This document shows positions 40,464 through 49,509 of a stretch of DNA of 64,000 nucleotides, piece by piece. The position numbers and the translations under genes were made by a program. Source of the DNA: CAZUMW01 sp964621615 (GTDB lineage Bacteria > Desulfobacterota > WTBG01 > CAIYCZ01 > CAIRTM01); the NCBI GenBank assembly GCA_964621615.1, contig CAZUMW010000008.1:62001-126000 (forward strand), given 5' to 3'. Below the pieces are notes generated by a model. That model had not been told where the DNA came from. It worked only from the letters and a program-made list of their open reading frames with translations, and made no database searches. The number at the start of each line of letters is the position of its first letter. The stretch's first letter is position 1.

Positions 40464-41630
40464 ATGTTGGATTACAGCTTGAACGAAACGCAGGTGCAAA
40501 TGATGGAGCTTGCACGCAAAATCGCCAAAGAGAAGGTTCTGCCGGTGCGTGCGCATCTTGATGAAACCGGCGAGTTTCCCTGGGATATCATGAAGGTTCT
40601 GGCAGAGGCGGGCCTGTTCGGCATTTATATTCCCGAGGAATACGGCGGCCTCGGGTTCGGGAATTTTGAAAACTGCCTGGTTGTCGAGGAGCTCAGCAAA
40701 GTGTGTATCGGGGTGTCTGTGAGCTTTGCGGCGAGCGGGCTGGGCGCTTACCCGATACTGCTGTTCGGCAGCGACGAGCAGAAAAAGAAATATCTGCCTG
40801 ACATCGCTGCAGGCACAAAGCTTGCCGCATTCGGCCTCACCGAGTCAGGCGCAGGCAGCGACGCCGCGGCAATCAGAACCACGGCAAAGAAAAACGGCAG
40901 CGCCTACACCCTCGACGGCGTAAAGCAATGGATTACAAACGGCGGCGAAGCAGAAACCTATTCGGTCATTGCCAAAACCGACAAGTCCAAGGGACCCCGC
41001 GGTGCCAGCGCGTTTATCGTGGAAAAGGAGACAGAGGGGTTTTCCTTCGGGCCGAAAGAAAACAAGCTTGGCATCAGATCTTCAGCAACACGGGAGCTTA
41101 TCTTTGAAGAGTGCTCCATTCCTGCAGAAAACCTGCTCGGCAGAGAGGGAATGGGGTTTATTGTTGCGATGAAGACTTTCGACCAGACCCGGCCCGGCAT
41201 CGCGGCGCAGGCAGTCGGCCTCGCCCAGGGGGCCCTGAACGAGGCGATCAAATATGCTCATGAGCGCAAAACGTTCGGCAAAGCGATCATCTCTCACCAG
41301 GCTGTTCAGCACATGCTTGCCGATATGGCCACGCAGGTTGAAGCCGCCCGCGCCCTCACCTACGAATCCGCGCGGTGCTGCGATGCGGGGAGCAAGGATA
41401 TGGCAAAATATTCCTCAATGGCAAAAATGTTCTCAACAGACGTGTGCATGAAGGTAACCGTCGACTCGGTGCAGATCTTCGGCGGATACGGCTACATGAA
41501 GGAGTATCCGGTTGAAAAAATGATGCGGGATGCAAAAATTCTGCAGATTTACGAAGGCACCAACCAGATTCAGCGCAATGTCATCGGCCAGTTTCTCATC
41601 AAGGAGGCAGCGGGCAACAAAATTGTCTGA
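40464..41630 (+). CDS. Acyl-CoA dehydrogenase within the fatty-acid synthesis operon
   Basis: FAD enzyme of 388 aa. FAD and substrate motifs are normal: AAFGLTESGAGSDAAAIRTTA, KQWITNGGEAETYSVIAKT, RSSATRELIFEECSIP and near the C-terminus QIFGGYGYMKEYPVEKMMRDAKI and YEGTNQIQRNVIGQF. The catalytic Glu is likely that of YEGTNQIQ. A good ribosome site (AAGGAGAGGAAG) precedes the ATG 30 bp after fabH. Family substrates are usually short- or branched-chain acyl-CoA. Why a CoA-ester dehydrogenase sits here is unclear; it could provide primers for FabH or it could be unrelated. Confidence 0.94.
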   Translation: MLDYSLNETQVQMMELARKIAKEKVLPVRAHLDETGEFPWDIMKVLAEAGLFGIYIPEEYGGLGFGNFENCLVVEELSKVCIGVSVSFAASGLGAYPILLFGSDEQKKKYLPDIAAGTKLAAFGLTESGAGSDAAAIRTTAKKNGSAYTLDGVKQWITNGGEAETYSVIAKTDKSKGPRGASAFIVEKETEGFSFGPKENKLGIRSSATRELIFEECSIPAENLLGREGMGFIVAMKTFDQTRPGIAAQAVGLAQGALNEAIKYAHERKTFGKAIISHQAVQHMLADMATQVEAARALTYESARCCDAGSKDMAKYSSMAKMFSTDVCMKVTVDSVQIFGGYGYMKEYPVEKMMRDAKILQIYEGTNQIQRNVIGQFLIKEAAGNKIV

Positions 41631-41716
41631 AGCGGCCGTTCGGGCAGCTGACCGGGAGTTTTTTGTTGCACTATAATCGCAGTTGTTATAAATAACAGGA
41701 GGCAGGAACCAAGCCC

Positions 41717-42457
41717 ATGAAACTTTCCAATAAAGCAGCAATCGTTACCGGCGCGGCTCAGGGAATAGGCCGCACCATCGCTCTCAGCCTTGCTGAGTGC
41801 GGCGCTGCGGTTGCAATAGCTGACATGAACGCAGACGGCCTGCGGGCCGTTGCCGGAGAAATCGAAAAAACCGGGCGCCGTGCTTTACCGGTACCTATGG
41901 ATGTTACCAGCCTTGAGGACTGCACATCTCTTGTCGAGCAAACAGCCAGAGAGCTCGGCAGCGTTGACATACTGGTCAACAATGCAGGGATCACCCGCGA
42001 CACTGTGCTGCTTCGCATGAAAGAGGCGCAATGGGATCAGGTTATGCAGGTTAACCTCAAGGGAACGTTTAACTGCACAAAAGCCGTCATACGCCCTATG
42101 TTTAAGCAAAAATCGGGGCGCATCATTTCTATTTCCTCGGTAACCGGCGCAATGGGCAATGCAGGGCAGTCAAATTACTCGGCATCAAAGGCAGCGGTTA
42201 TGGGCTTCACCAAAGCGGTGGCGCGGGAGTATGCCCACTGCGGCATCACGGTGAATGCGGTGGCGCCGGGCTTTATACAAACCGCGATGACCGAGGCGAT
42301 CCCCGAAAAGGAGCGCAATGCCATGATCGCTCAAATTCCGGCTCAAAGGCTCGGAACCCCTGGGGATGTAGCTCATGCTGTCTGCTTTCTTGCGGGCGAT
42401 CAGGCAGGCTACATAACCGGACAGGTCATTCATATCAACGGCGGACTGTACATGTAA
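41717..42457 (+). CDS. fabG: 3-oxoacyl-[ACP] reductase
   Basis: NADPH-dependent reductase of fatty-acid elongation, 246 aa, short-chain dehydrogenase. Cofactor motif TGAAQGIGRTIAL, NNAGITRD, and the Ser-Tyr-Lys triad (SSVTGAMGNAGQSNYSASKAAVMGFTK) are intact. The last residues VIHINGGLYM match FabG. An 86-bp gap with TATAAT (41681 region) and a run of T precedes it, so an internal promoter is possible. Confidence 0.95.
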   Translation: MKLSNKAAIVTGAAQGIGRTIALSLAECGAAVAIADMNADGLRAVAGEIEKTGRRALPVPMDVTSLEDCTSLVEQTARELGSVDILVNNAGITRDTVLLRMKEAQWDQVMQVNLKGTFNCTKAVIRPMFKQKSGRIISISSVTGAMGNAGQSNYSASKAAVMGFTKAVAREYAHCGITVNAVAPGFIQTAMTEAIPEKERNAMIAQIPAQRLGTPGDVAHAVCFLAGDQAGYITGQVIHINGGLYM

Positions 42458-42524
42458 TGCCGCGGGCATTATGTGTAGAACAAAAATGATAAACAACCAC
42501 TATTAACTAAAGGAGGCGCACGTC

Positions 42525-42767
42525 ATGGCAGAGAAATCTGTAGAAGAAATGGTAAAAGACATCATCGTGGAACAGCTGTCGGTAAACGCTGAAGAGGTCG
42601 TGCCTGAAGCATCATTTGTTGATGATCTGGGTGCAGATTCACTGGACCTGGTTGAGCTTATCATGGTAATGGAGGAAAAATTCGGGCAGGAAATTCCTGA
42701 TGAAGATGCAGAAAAGCTGCAGACCGTACAGGATGCAATAACCTACATTAAAGAGCACTCAAACTGA
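42525..42767 (+). CDS. acpP: Acyl carrier protein
   Basis: 80 aa. The phosphopantetheine site is the Ser in DDLGADSLDLVELIM, and the surrounding acidic helices are typical. AAAGGAGG lies 9 bp before the ATG. A 6-bp hairpin (ATACCC/GGGTAT at 42788-42805) follows in the 118-bp gap before fabF. Confidence 0.98.
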   Translation: MAEKSVEEMVKDIIVEQLSVNAEEVVPEASFVDDLGADSLDLVELIMVMEEKFGQEIPDEDAEKLQTVQDAITYIKEHSN

Positions 42768-42885
42768 TCTGAACAGTTACGCCTGAGATACCCTGCCGCG
42801 GGTATACACAAAAGTCACAGCTGTAACTATATAGTCAATAGAACTATCTTATTAACTTCTGCAAAGCACGGGGGGAATAGGAGCG

Positions 42886-44133
42886 TTGGAAAAAAAACGG
42901 GTTGTCATAACAGGAACCGGGATTATTTCTCCCCTGGGTATCGGCCTTGAGGAAAATTTTGATGCTGTATGCCGGGGAAAGTCGGGAATCGGCCCTATCA
43001 CTAAATTTGATGCTTCGGAATACGCCTCAAAAATTGCAGGCGAGGTGAAAAATTTCAATCCAGAGGATTATATTGCAGACAAAAAAGAAATCAAAAAAAT
43101 GGACACCTTCCTGCACTACTCAATTGCTGCCGGCCAGATGGCCATAAAGCAATCGGGCCTCGACATAAGCGATGAAATTGCAGAGCGCGTTGGGGTGCAG
43201 GTCGGCTCCGGCCTCGGCGGGCTGGAAAGCATAGAAAAATACCACCGCCTGCTCATGGAAAAAGGCCCCAAGAAGATTTCACCGTTTTTTATTCCCATGG
43301 TCATCGTAAACCTTGCGCCCGGCCATATTTCGATGTACTTCGGCTGCAAGGGTCCCAACAGCAGCATCGTAACCGCGTGCGCTACCGGCAATCACTCAAT
43401 CGGCGAAGCGTTTAAAATTATACAGCGGGGAGATGCCGACGCGATGATCGCCGGCGGCGTTGAGTCAACTATTACGCCCCTTGCCGTCGGGGGCTTCTGC
43501 GCGATGAAGGCGCTTTCAACCCGCAATGACGAGCCCCAGCGGGCAAGCAGGCCTTTCGAGCGCGACCGCAACGGGTTTATTATCGCTGAAGGCGCGGGCA
43601 TACTTATGCTCGAAGAGCTCACCATGGCAAAAAAGCGCGGCGCCAATATCCTTGCCGAAATAGTAGGATTTGCATGCAACGCCGATGCGCATCATATTAC
43701 AGCCCCCTCCCCCAATGGAGAAGGAGCTGCCCGGTGCATGCGGCTTGCCCTTAAAGACGCAGAGATCAACCCCGAAGATCTGGATTACATCAACGCGCAC
43801 GGCACCTCAACAATTGCAAACGATCTTTCAGAAACGCAGGCAATTAAAGGGGTTTTCGGCGACCAGGCGCGCAAAAAGCCGGTCAGCTCAACAAAATCAA
43901 TGACCGGGCACCTGCTGGGTGCAGCAGGGGGCGTCGAAGCGGTATACAGCATTATGGTGCTGAGAAACGGCGTCGTTCCGCCCACTGTTAATTACGAAAA
44001 CCCCGATCCGGAGTGCAATCTTGATTACGTTCCGAATACGGCGCGCGAGATGCCCATCAAATCAGTCATGAGCAACTCGTTCGGCTTCGGGGGAACGAAC
44101 GCATCGCTGGTTTTTAAAAAATTTGAAGGATAA
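42886..44133 (+). CDS. fabF: 3-oxoacyl-[ACP] synthase II
   Basis: Elongating condensing enzyme, 415 aa, starting with TTG (GGAG 5 bp upstream). Active-site Cys is in SIVTACATGNHSIGEA, the two His in INAHGTSTIANDLSETQAIK and KSMTGHLLGAAGGVEA, and the C-terminal NSFGFGGTNASLVFKKFEG is classical. It follows acpP and precedes rpiB by 3 bp. Confidence 0.97.
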   Translation: MEKKRVVITGTGIISPLGIGLEENFDAVCRGKSGIGPITKFDASEYASKIAGEVKNFNPEDYIADKKEIKKMDTFLHYSIAAGQMAIKQSGLDISDEIAERVGVQVGSGLGGLESIEKYHRLLMEKGPKKISPFFIPMVIVNLAPGHISMYFGCKGPNSSIVTACATGNHSIGEAFKIIQRGDADAMIAGGVESTITPLAVGGFCAMKALSTRNDEPQRASRPFERDRNGFIIAEGAGILMLEELTMAKKRGANILAEIVGFACNADAHHITAPSPNGEGAARCMRLALKDAEINPEDLDYINAHGTSTIANDLSETQAIKGVFGDQARKKPVSSTKSMTGHLLGAAGGVEAVYSIMVLRNGVVPPTVNYENPDPECNLDYVPNTAREMPIKSVMSNSFGFGGTNASLVFKKFEG

Positions 44134-44136
44134 TAC

Positions 44137-44598
44137 ATGGTCGCCTCGGTTGCAATCGGCGCTGATCACCGCGGCTACCCGGTAAAAGAAGCGCTCAAAG
44201 CGTTTCTGAACCGGCAGGGCATTGCGGTCACCGATATGGGCACATCCTCTGAGGAGCCGGTCGACTATCCGCAGTTTGCAGCAGCCGTAGCACGGGCGGT
44301 TGCCTCCGGCGACTGCGAGCGGGGCATTTTGATATGCGGCTCAGGCATAGGCATGAGCGTCGCTGCCAACAAGTTTCAGGGCATACGGGCCGCGCTGTGC
44401 CGCGACGTGAACAGCGCCGAAATGAGCAGGCAGCATAATAATTCCAATATTCTTGTTATGGCTGCTGCACAGGGAGGCGCCGAACAGGCGCAGGCCATAA
44501 CCTCGGCCTGGATTAAAACACCTTTTGAAGGAGGGAGGCACCAGAAACGGCTTGATCAAATACGCGCCATAGAACAGGCAAACTTCAGGCAGGAATAG
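44137..44598 (+). CDS. rpiB: Ribose 5-phosphate isomerase B
   Basis: Interconverts ribose-5-P and ribulose-5-P, 153 aa. The N-terminal SVAIGADHRGYPVKEALKAFL, the active-site Cys in ILICGSGIGMSVAANK and the block ALCRDVNSAEMSRQHNNSNILVMAA are diagnostic. It supplies ribulose-5-P, the substrate of RibB encoded further along the same strand. Confidence 0.96.
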   Translation: MVASVAIGADHRGYPVKEALKAFLNRQGIAVTDMGTSSEEPVDYPQFAAAVARAVASGDCERGILICGSGIGMSVAANKFQGIRAALCRDVNSAEMSRQHNNSNILVMAAAQGGAEQAQAITSAWIKTPFEGGRHQKRLDQIRAIEQANFRQE

Positions 44599-44673
44599 CG
44601 TTTTTTCCGGCTGCACACCCGGCAGTTCGCGTCTCCCCAGGAGTATCAGCCCGCCTCCCTGCGAATTGACCAC

Positions 44674-44695
44674 CCGTCCCGACACGTCGGGGCGG
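44674..44695. repeat. Strong hairpin between rpiB and the dCMP deaminase gene
   Basis: CCGTCCCGA (44674-44682) with TCGGGGCGG (44687-44695), including one possible G.U pair, and a CACG loop. No T-run follows on either strand, so its role is not clear. Confidence 0.45.
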
Positions 44696-44733
44696 ATGTA
44701 CCTTCCTGCTATAGCGGGACTAAAGGAAAAACA

Positions 44734-44814
44734 AAAACCCCTGAAATGCTCACCAGGGAGATATGGCATTTGTGTGTATGGCACCGACGGTGCATACGAA
44801 GGGCGAGGGGTTTT
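44734..44814 (+). ncRNA. Possible three-way-junction RNA or attenuator between rpiB and the dCMP deaminase gene
   Basis: Outer helix AAAACCCCT (44734-44742) with AGGGGTTTT (44806-44814), extended by bases beyond. Inside are two hairpins: AAATGC/GCATTT (44744-44749 with 44766-44771) and GTAT-GCACC/GGTGC-ATAC (44776-44785 with 44789-44797, one bulged G). The outer 3' arm runs into TTTTGTTT, so as a whole it may end transcription or switch it. No known riboswitch consensus was recognised. It could equally be an unusual terminator. Confidence 0.35.
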
Positions 44815-44877
44815 GTTTGCAAAGCGGACACTTCGTTTCTCCCCGAGTGAGACAACAACCTTTTCCCTCAGACTATT

Positions 44878-45351
44878 ATGCCCCCACATGCTGATCGTCC
44901 TGAATGGAATAAATATTTTATGGATATCGCCCGCCTGGTGGCCCGGCGGTCAACCTGTATCCGGCGCCGCGTGGGCGCGGTTATCGTAAAGGAAAAGCGT
45001 ATCCTTGCAACCGGGTATAACGGTGCGCCCACCGGCCTTGTACATTGCGAGGAAATCGGCTGCCTGCGTGAGCAGACAGCTGTTCCCTCAGGCCAGCGCC
45101 ATGAGCTGTGCCGCGGCCTGCACGCCGAGCAAAACGCCATTATACAGGCTGCGTATCACGGCATAAGTATCGCCGGCGCAACGCTTTTCTGCACAACGCT
45201 GCCCTGCAGCATCTGCTTTAAAATGCTTATCAACGCCGGCATTCGGGAAGTGGTCTATGCAGAGGGGTATCCTGATGAATTGTCTCAGCGCCTTCTGCAG
45301 GAGACTGAAATCGCCATTACACAATTCTCCACAGAAAGGGACGATGCATGA
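44878..45351 (+). CDS. dCMP deaminase (deoxycytidylate deaminase family)
   Basis: Zinc cytidine/deoxycytidylate deaminase, 157 aa, making dUMP for thymidylate synthesis. The zinc site is HAEQNAI and PCSICFKMLINAGI; RVGAVIVKEKRILATGYNGAPTGL is the family opening, and an additional CEEIGCLREQ block with HELC gives the second zinc of the ComEB/dCMP deaminase group. It overlaps nrdR by 4 bp. Confidence 0.93.
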   Translation: MPPHADRPEWNKYFMDIARLVARRSTCIRRRVGAVIVKEKRILATGYNGAPTGLVHCEEIGCLREQTAVPSGQRHELCRGLHAEQNAIIQAAYHGISIAGATLFCTTLPCSICFKMLINAGIREVVYAEGYPDELSQRLLQETEIAITQFSTERDDA

Positions 45352-45809
45352 AATGCCCGTATTGCAGCAACCTTGAAGATAAAGTGATTGACTCGCGGAT
45401 CAGCAAAGACGGCGCCACAATAAGAAGGCGCAGAGAGTGCCTTGCGTGCCAGAAGCGCTTCACGACGCACGAAAAAATAGAGGACACGCTTCCATCAATC
45501 ATCAAAAAAGACGGCAGGCGCGAGCCATTTGACGGTCAAAAAATCAGGGACGGGCTCACAAAAGCCTGTCAGAAAAGAAATATAAGCATTCAGCAACTCG
45601 AGCAGATTGTAGACAATATTGAGCGCAGCCTTATGGAACAGGGCGTAAAAGAGATCAAAAGCTCCGTTATCGGAGAAAAGATCATGCAGGAGCTTCACAG
45701 CCTGGACCAGGTAGCCTATGTGCGCTTCGCCTCCGTCTACCGGTCGTTCAAAGACATAACGGATTTTATGGAAGAAGTAAAAGCGGTAATAGAGAAAAAA
45801 GCGCAATAG
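45348..45809 (+). CDS. nrdR: Transcriptional repressor NrdR
   Basis: Zinc-ribbon/ATP-cone repressor of ribonucleotide reductase genes, 153 aa. The N-terminal zinc ribbon MKCPYCSNLEDKVIDSR ... RRRRECLACQKRFTTHEKIE is followed by the ATP-cone (IIKKDGRREPFDGQKIRDGL). It is immediately upstream of the rib genes, the usual place. Confidence 0.97.
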   Translation: MKCPYCSNLEDKVIDSRISKDGATIRRRRECLACQKRFTTHEKIEDTLPSIIKKDGRREPFDGQKIRDGLTKACQKRNISIQQLEQIVDNIERSLMEQGVKEIKSSVIGEKIMQELHSLDQVAYVRFASVYRSFKDITDFMEEVKAVIEKKAQ

Positions 45810-45878
45810 CATTTCGCCTTCTTTTATATATACTATATTTCCCGGCAAACGTATGAACTTCCTGCTCGGCTTTATCAC

Positions 45879-47027
45879 ATGAGAGACGCCACCAGAGAAA
45901 CCTTCATGAAAGCCGCCCTTCGCCTGGCCCGAAAGGGTGCCGGCCGGGTGAGCCCGAATCCGATGGTCGGCGCGGTACTGATTAAAAAGGGCGCTGTCGT
46001 GGGCAAGGGCTTTCATCGCTATTTCGGCGGGCCGCATGCAGAAGTGAACGCCATCGCAGATGCCGGACCCGCTGCGCGCGGCGCCGACCTGTATCTTAAT
46101 CTGGAGCCCTGCTGCCACACCGGAAAAACTCCGCCATGCGTCGATCTGATCATACAGCACGGCATACGGCGGGTATTCGTCGGAATGGTAGATCCCAATC
46201 CGGCGGTGAGGGGCAAAGGCATAGCCAAGCTCAAAAAAAACGGCATCCATGTGGAAGCAGGAATTCTCGAAAAAGACTGCGCTCAGCTAAACGAGGCGTT
46301 TATTAAATATATAACAGAGGGTTTGCCCTTCACGATCATGAAGGCCGCGGCAAGCCTCGACGGCAGGCTGGCAACCCGCACCGGTGATTCGCGATGGATC
46401 ACCAGCGAGGCCTCCAGAAAACATGCGCACCGGATGCGCGCCCGTGTCGATGCCGTAATGGTCGGCGCCGGGACTGTGCTTGCCGACGACCCCGAGCTGA
46501 CCGTGCGCATGGGTGTTGCAGCACAGCGACACCCCGCACGCATCGTCGTTGACGATGGGCTGCGCATTTCGCCGAAGCACCGCCTGCTGAGCCCGGACGC
46601 CCCGTCGCCTGTCATTATCGCTACCGCAGAGGGCCGTGAGCAGTCAAAAAAAGCAGGCGCACTCCGCCGCTGCGGGGCACAGATTATCGGCATACCCTGC
46701 CGGGGGAAAAAGCTCGACCTGATTGTGCTGTTTAAAAAGCTCGCCGGATCCGGAATCGCATCCATACTCCTTGAGGGAGGAGGAGCGCTGCATGCCTCAG
46801 CGCTTGAAAGCGGGCTTGTGGATAAAATAATGATTTTTTACGCGCCACGGATTATCGGCGGGGAAAAAGCAATCCCGATGGTCGCCGGCTGCGGTTCCGA
46901 CACGGTGCACAACGCCATTGCCGTGCATGATCTGACAGCAAAGCGCATCGGCGCCGATATCCTGCTCCAGGGCTACATCCGCCGCACGGCGTCACTCGCA
47001 GGGGGAGCCGAATGTTTACCGGTTTGA
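45879..47027 (+). CDS. ribD: Bifunctional riboflavin deaminase/reductase RibD
   Basis: 382 aa. The N-terminal deaminase has RVSPNPMVGAVLIKKG, HAEVNAI and PCCHTGKTPPC (zinc site). The C-terminal reductase begins near FTIMKAAASLDGRLAT and has DSRWITSEASRKHAHRMRARVDAVMVGAGTVLADDPELTVR and LLEGGGALHASAL. It turns diaminohydroxyribosylaminopyrimidine phosphate into the ribitylamino pyrimidinedione phosphate. It overlaps ribE by 16 bp. Confidence 0.97.
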   Translation: MRDATRETFMKAALRLARKGAGRVSPNPMVGAVLIKKGAVVGKGFHRYFGGPHAEVNAIADAGPAARGADLYLNLEPCCHTGKTPPCVDLIIQHGIRRVFVGMVDPNPAVRGKGIAKLKKNGIHVEAGILEKDCAQLNEAFIKYITEGLPFTIMKAAASLDGRLATRTGDSRWITSEASRKHAHRMRARVDAVMVGAGTVLADDPELTVRMGVAAQRHPARIVVDDGLRISPKHRLLSPDAPSPVIIATAEGREQSKKAGALRRCGAQIIGIPCRGKKLDLIVLFKKLAGSGIASILLEGGGALHASALESGLVDKIMIFYAPRIIGGEKAIPMVAGCGSDTVHNAIAVHDLTAKRIGADILLQGYIRRTASLAGGAECLPV

Positions 47028-47656
47028 TAGAGGATATCGGCACAATTGCAGCTTCAGCAGCACAGGGGGACGGGCTGCGCCTTTCAATCTCCTGTGCAAT
47101 ACCGCCGGAGGAGATCGCAACCGGAGACAGCATCGCCGTTGACGGCGTATGCCTGACCGTGACCGGCTTTTTCCGCAGCGGCATTACCATGGACGTTTCC
47201 CCGGAAAGCATAAAGCGCACGACGCTCGGCAGGAAAAAGGCGGGCGGCCGCGTAAATCTCGAGCGCGCCCTGCGCCTGTCCGACCGCCTCGGCGGCCATC
47301 TGGTCAGCGGCCACATTGATGACATGGCTGCCGTGTCATCAATAGTCAGGTCGGGCTCATTTATACAAATGGACTTTACAGCCCCTGAAAATATCTTAAA
47401 ATATATTATTGAAAAAGGCTCTGTCGCCATAGACGGAATCAGCCTGACGGTCAACGGGTGTTCCTCACGCGGCTTTCATGTTATGATTATTCCGCAGACC
47501 ATTTCCGGCACCACCCTTCAGGACAGAAAAACCGGAGATGCCGTAAACATCGAAACCGATCTGATCGGGAAATATGTGGAAAAGCTCTGCGGGGGGAGCC
47601 GGGAGACCAAAGAGCCAATAACGCGTGAAACACTTGAAAAATACGGCTTTATATAA
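47012..47656 (+). CDS. ribE: Riboflavin synthase alpha chain
   Basis: 214 aa with two lumazine-binding repeats, beginning MFTGLIEDIGTIAAS. Repeat 1 has ATGDSIAVDGVCLTVTGF and repeat 2 KGSVAIDGISLTVNGC; SGHIDDMAAV falls between. The final reaction makes riboflavin from two dimethylribityllumazine molecules. It follows ribD with an overlap. Confidence 0.97.
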   Translation: MFTGLIEDIGTIAASAAQGDGLRLSISCAIPPEEIATGDSIAVDGVCLTVTGFFRSGITMDVSPESIKRTTLGRKKAGGRVNLERALRLSDRLGGHLVSGHIDDMAAVSSIVRSGSFIQMDFTAPENILKYIIEKGSVAIDGISLTVNGCSSRGFHVMIIPQTISGTTLQDRKTGDAVNIETDLIGKYVEKLCGGSRETKEPITRETLEKYGFI

Positions 47657-47689
47657 CCGATCACCTCATAAAAGAATTTGGAGTCGACA

Positions 47690-48937
47690 ATGCCGATTAA
47701 CAAAGTGGAAAAAGCTATCCAGGAAATACAAAAGGGCAATATGGTCATTTTGTGCGACGATGAGGACAGGGAAAACGAAGGCGACCTTACTATGGCCGCA
47801 GAAAAAGTGACTCCTGACCACATAAACTTCATGGCAAAATACGGCAGGGGCCTCATCTGTCTGACCCTTACCGACGAGCAGTGCAGAAAGCTTGACCTGC
47901 CGCTCATGGTGCGGGAAAACACGTCCTCCTTTGAAACGGCTTTTACCGTGTCCGTTGATGCCCGCAAAGGAACCACAACCGGCATTTCAGCCGCCGACAG
48001 GTCCCATACCATACATACTGCCATAGCTGACAACGCCGTGCCGGAAGACCTCGGCAGGCCCGGGCACATTTTTCCGCTGCGGGCTATGCCGGGCGCCTCT
48101 CTGCGCAGAGCCGGGCAAACTGAGGGGTCGGTAGACCTGTGCAGGCTAGCCGGCATGAAGCCCGCCGGCGTCATTTGCGAGATCATGAACGACGATGGAA
48201 CCATGGCGCGCATGCCGCAGCTCAAAACCTTTGCCAGGGAGCACAAGCTTCATATTGTCACGGTCGCCGATATCATCAAGTACCGCCTCGCCAAGGAATC
48301 GCTGGTAAAAAGGATGGTCGAAACGACGCTGCCGTCCCGGTTCGGCGGCCTTTTCAACATGATTATATATGAAAACATTATCGATGTGCATCACCATATC
48401 GCTCTTGTGAAGGGGGAGCTCGATCCCGATGACGAGGTGCTTGTGCGCGTGCATTCCGAATGCCTGACCGGCGATGCTCTGGGGTCCATGCGCTGTGACT
48501 GTGGCGAGCAGCTCTCCAGCGCCATGCAGCAGATCGATCGGGAAGGCAAAGGGGTTATTGTATACATGCGGCAGGAGGGCCGCGGAATCGGTTTTTTAAA
48601 TAAAATGCGCGCCTATGCCCTGCAGGACCAGGGGTTCGATACTGTCGAGGCAAATGAAAATCTGGGCTTCGCCCCTGATCTTCGCGACTACGGCATCGGG
48701 GCGCAGATTCTTCGCGATCTGGGAATAAAAAACATCCGGCTGCTTACCAACAATCCTAAAAAAATCGTCGGGCTTGAGGGGTACGGGCTTAAAATAACGG
48801 AGCGCGTGCCGCTTGAGATAACGCCGCGCACCGACAATATAAAATATCTTTCTACAAAAAAGCAGAAACTGGGGCACATGCTTTCGCTTGAAGAAAAGGA
48901 AGCACAATCGACCAAAAAACATAAGCCGGATGCATAA
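47690..48937 (+). CDS. ribBA: Bifunctional 3,4-dihydroxy-2-butanone-4-phosphate synthase/GTP cyclohydrolase II
   Basis: 415 aa from ATG 47690 (GGAG 6 bp upstream). The N-terminal RibB part has VILCDDEDRENEGDLTMAAE, FETAFTVSVDARKGTTTGISA and GRPGHIFPLRA; the C-terminal RibA part has VRVHSECLTGDALGSMRCDCGEQL (zinc Cys set) and YMRQEGRGIGFLNKMRAY. It supplies both precursors of riboflavin. Confidence 0.98.
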   Translation: MPINKVEKAIQEIQKGNMVILCDDEDRENEGDLTMAAEKVTPDHINFMAKYGRGLICLTLTDEQCRKLDLPLMVRENTSSFETAFTVSVDARKGTTTGISAADRSHTIHTAIADNAVPEDLGRPGHIFPLRAMPGASLRRAGQTEGSVDLCRLAGMKPAGVICEIMNDDGTMARMPQLKTFAREHKLHIVTVADIIKYRLAKESLVKRMVETTLPSRFGGLFNMIIYENIIDVHHHIALVKGELDPDDEVLVRVHSECLTGDALGSMRCDCGEQLSSAMQQIDREGKGVIVYMRQEGRGIGFLNKMRAYALQDQGFDTVEANENLGFAPDLRDYGIGAQILRDLGIKNIRLLTNNPKKIVGLEGYGLKITERVPLEITPRTDNIKYLSTKKQKLGHMLSLEEKEAQSTKKHKPDA

Positions 48938-49013
48938 ACGGCGTTTGCCGTTATTGCGCGAGCGCCATAGCAAGGTGATGCACTATTAACCGCGACATGC
49001 ACAAGGAGAAATC

Positions 49014-49481
49014 ATGGCAAGAACAATAGAGGGAAAGCTTGATGCCAAGGGGCTGAACATTGCTATTATCATGAGCCGCTTTAATGACTTTGTGGTCAAC
49101 CGGCTGCTGGGGGGAGCCCGGGATGCGCTCATCCGCCACGGGGCGGAGGAGGATGCCATCGATGTAATCAAAACCCCGGGATCTTTCGAAATACCCCTGC
49201 TTGCACAGCGCGCCGCAAAAACCGGAAAGTACGATGCTGTCATATGCCTGGGTGCGGTCATCCGCGGAGCAACCCCTCACTTTGACTATGTAGCCGCCGA
49301 GGTTTCCAAGGGTATCGCGGCCGTCGGGCTGGAAACAGGCGTGCCGATAGCGTTCGGCATACTGACAACCGATACTATTGAGCAGGCCATAGAGCGCGCC
49401 GGGTCGAAATCCGGCAACAAGGGGTGGGATGCTGCCCTCTCAGCCATAGAAATGGCTAACGTGCTGAAACAATTCAGCTGA
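49014..49481 (+). CDS. ribH: 6,7-dimethyl-8-ribityllumazine synthase
   Basis: 155 aa. IAIIMSRFNDFVVNRLLGGARDAL, TPGSFEIPLLAQRAA, ICLGAVIRGATPHFDYVAAE (catalytic His) and PIAFGILTTDTIEQAIERAGSKSGNKG are all present. It usually forms a hollow icosahedral shell. It precedes nusB. Confidence 0.98.
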   Translation: MARTIEGKLDAKGLNIAIIMSRFNDFVVNRLLGGARDALIRHGAEEDAIDVIKTPGSFEIPLLAQRAAKTGKYDAVICLGAVIRGATPHFDYVAAEVSKGIAAVGLETGVPIAFGILTTDTIEQAIERAGSKSGNKGWDAALSAIEMANVLKQFS

Positions 49482-49509
49482 ATCCTTTTACAAAGCGAAT
49501 TTATTACCT

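Noticed and set aside
44599..44877. FMN, TPP or cobalamin riboswitch, 6S RNA or RNase P RNA in this gap
   Set aside because: None of their conserved core sequences is present on either strand.
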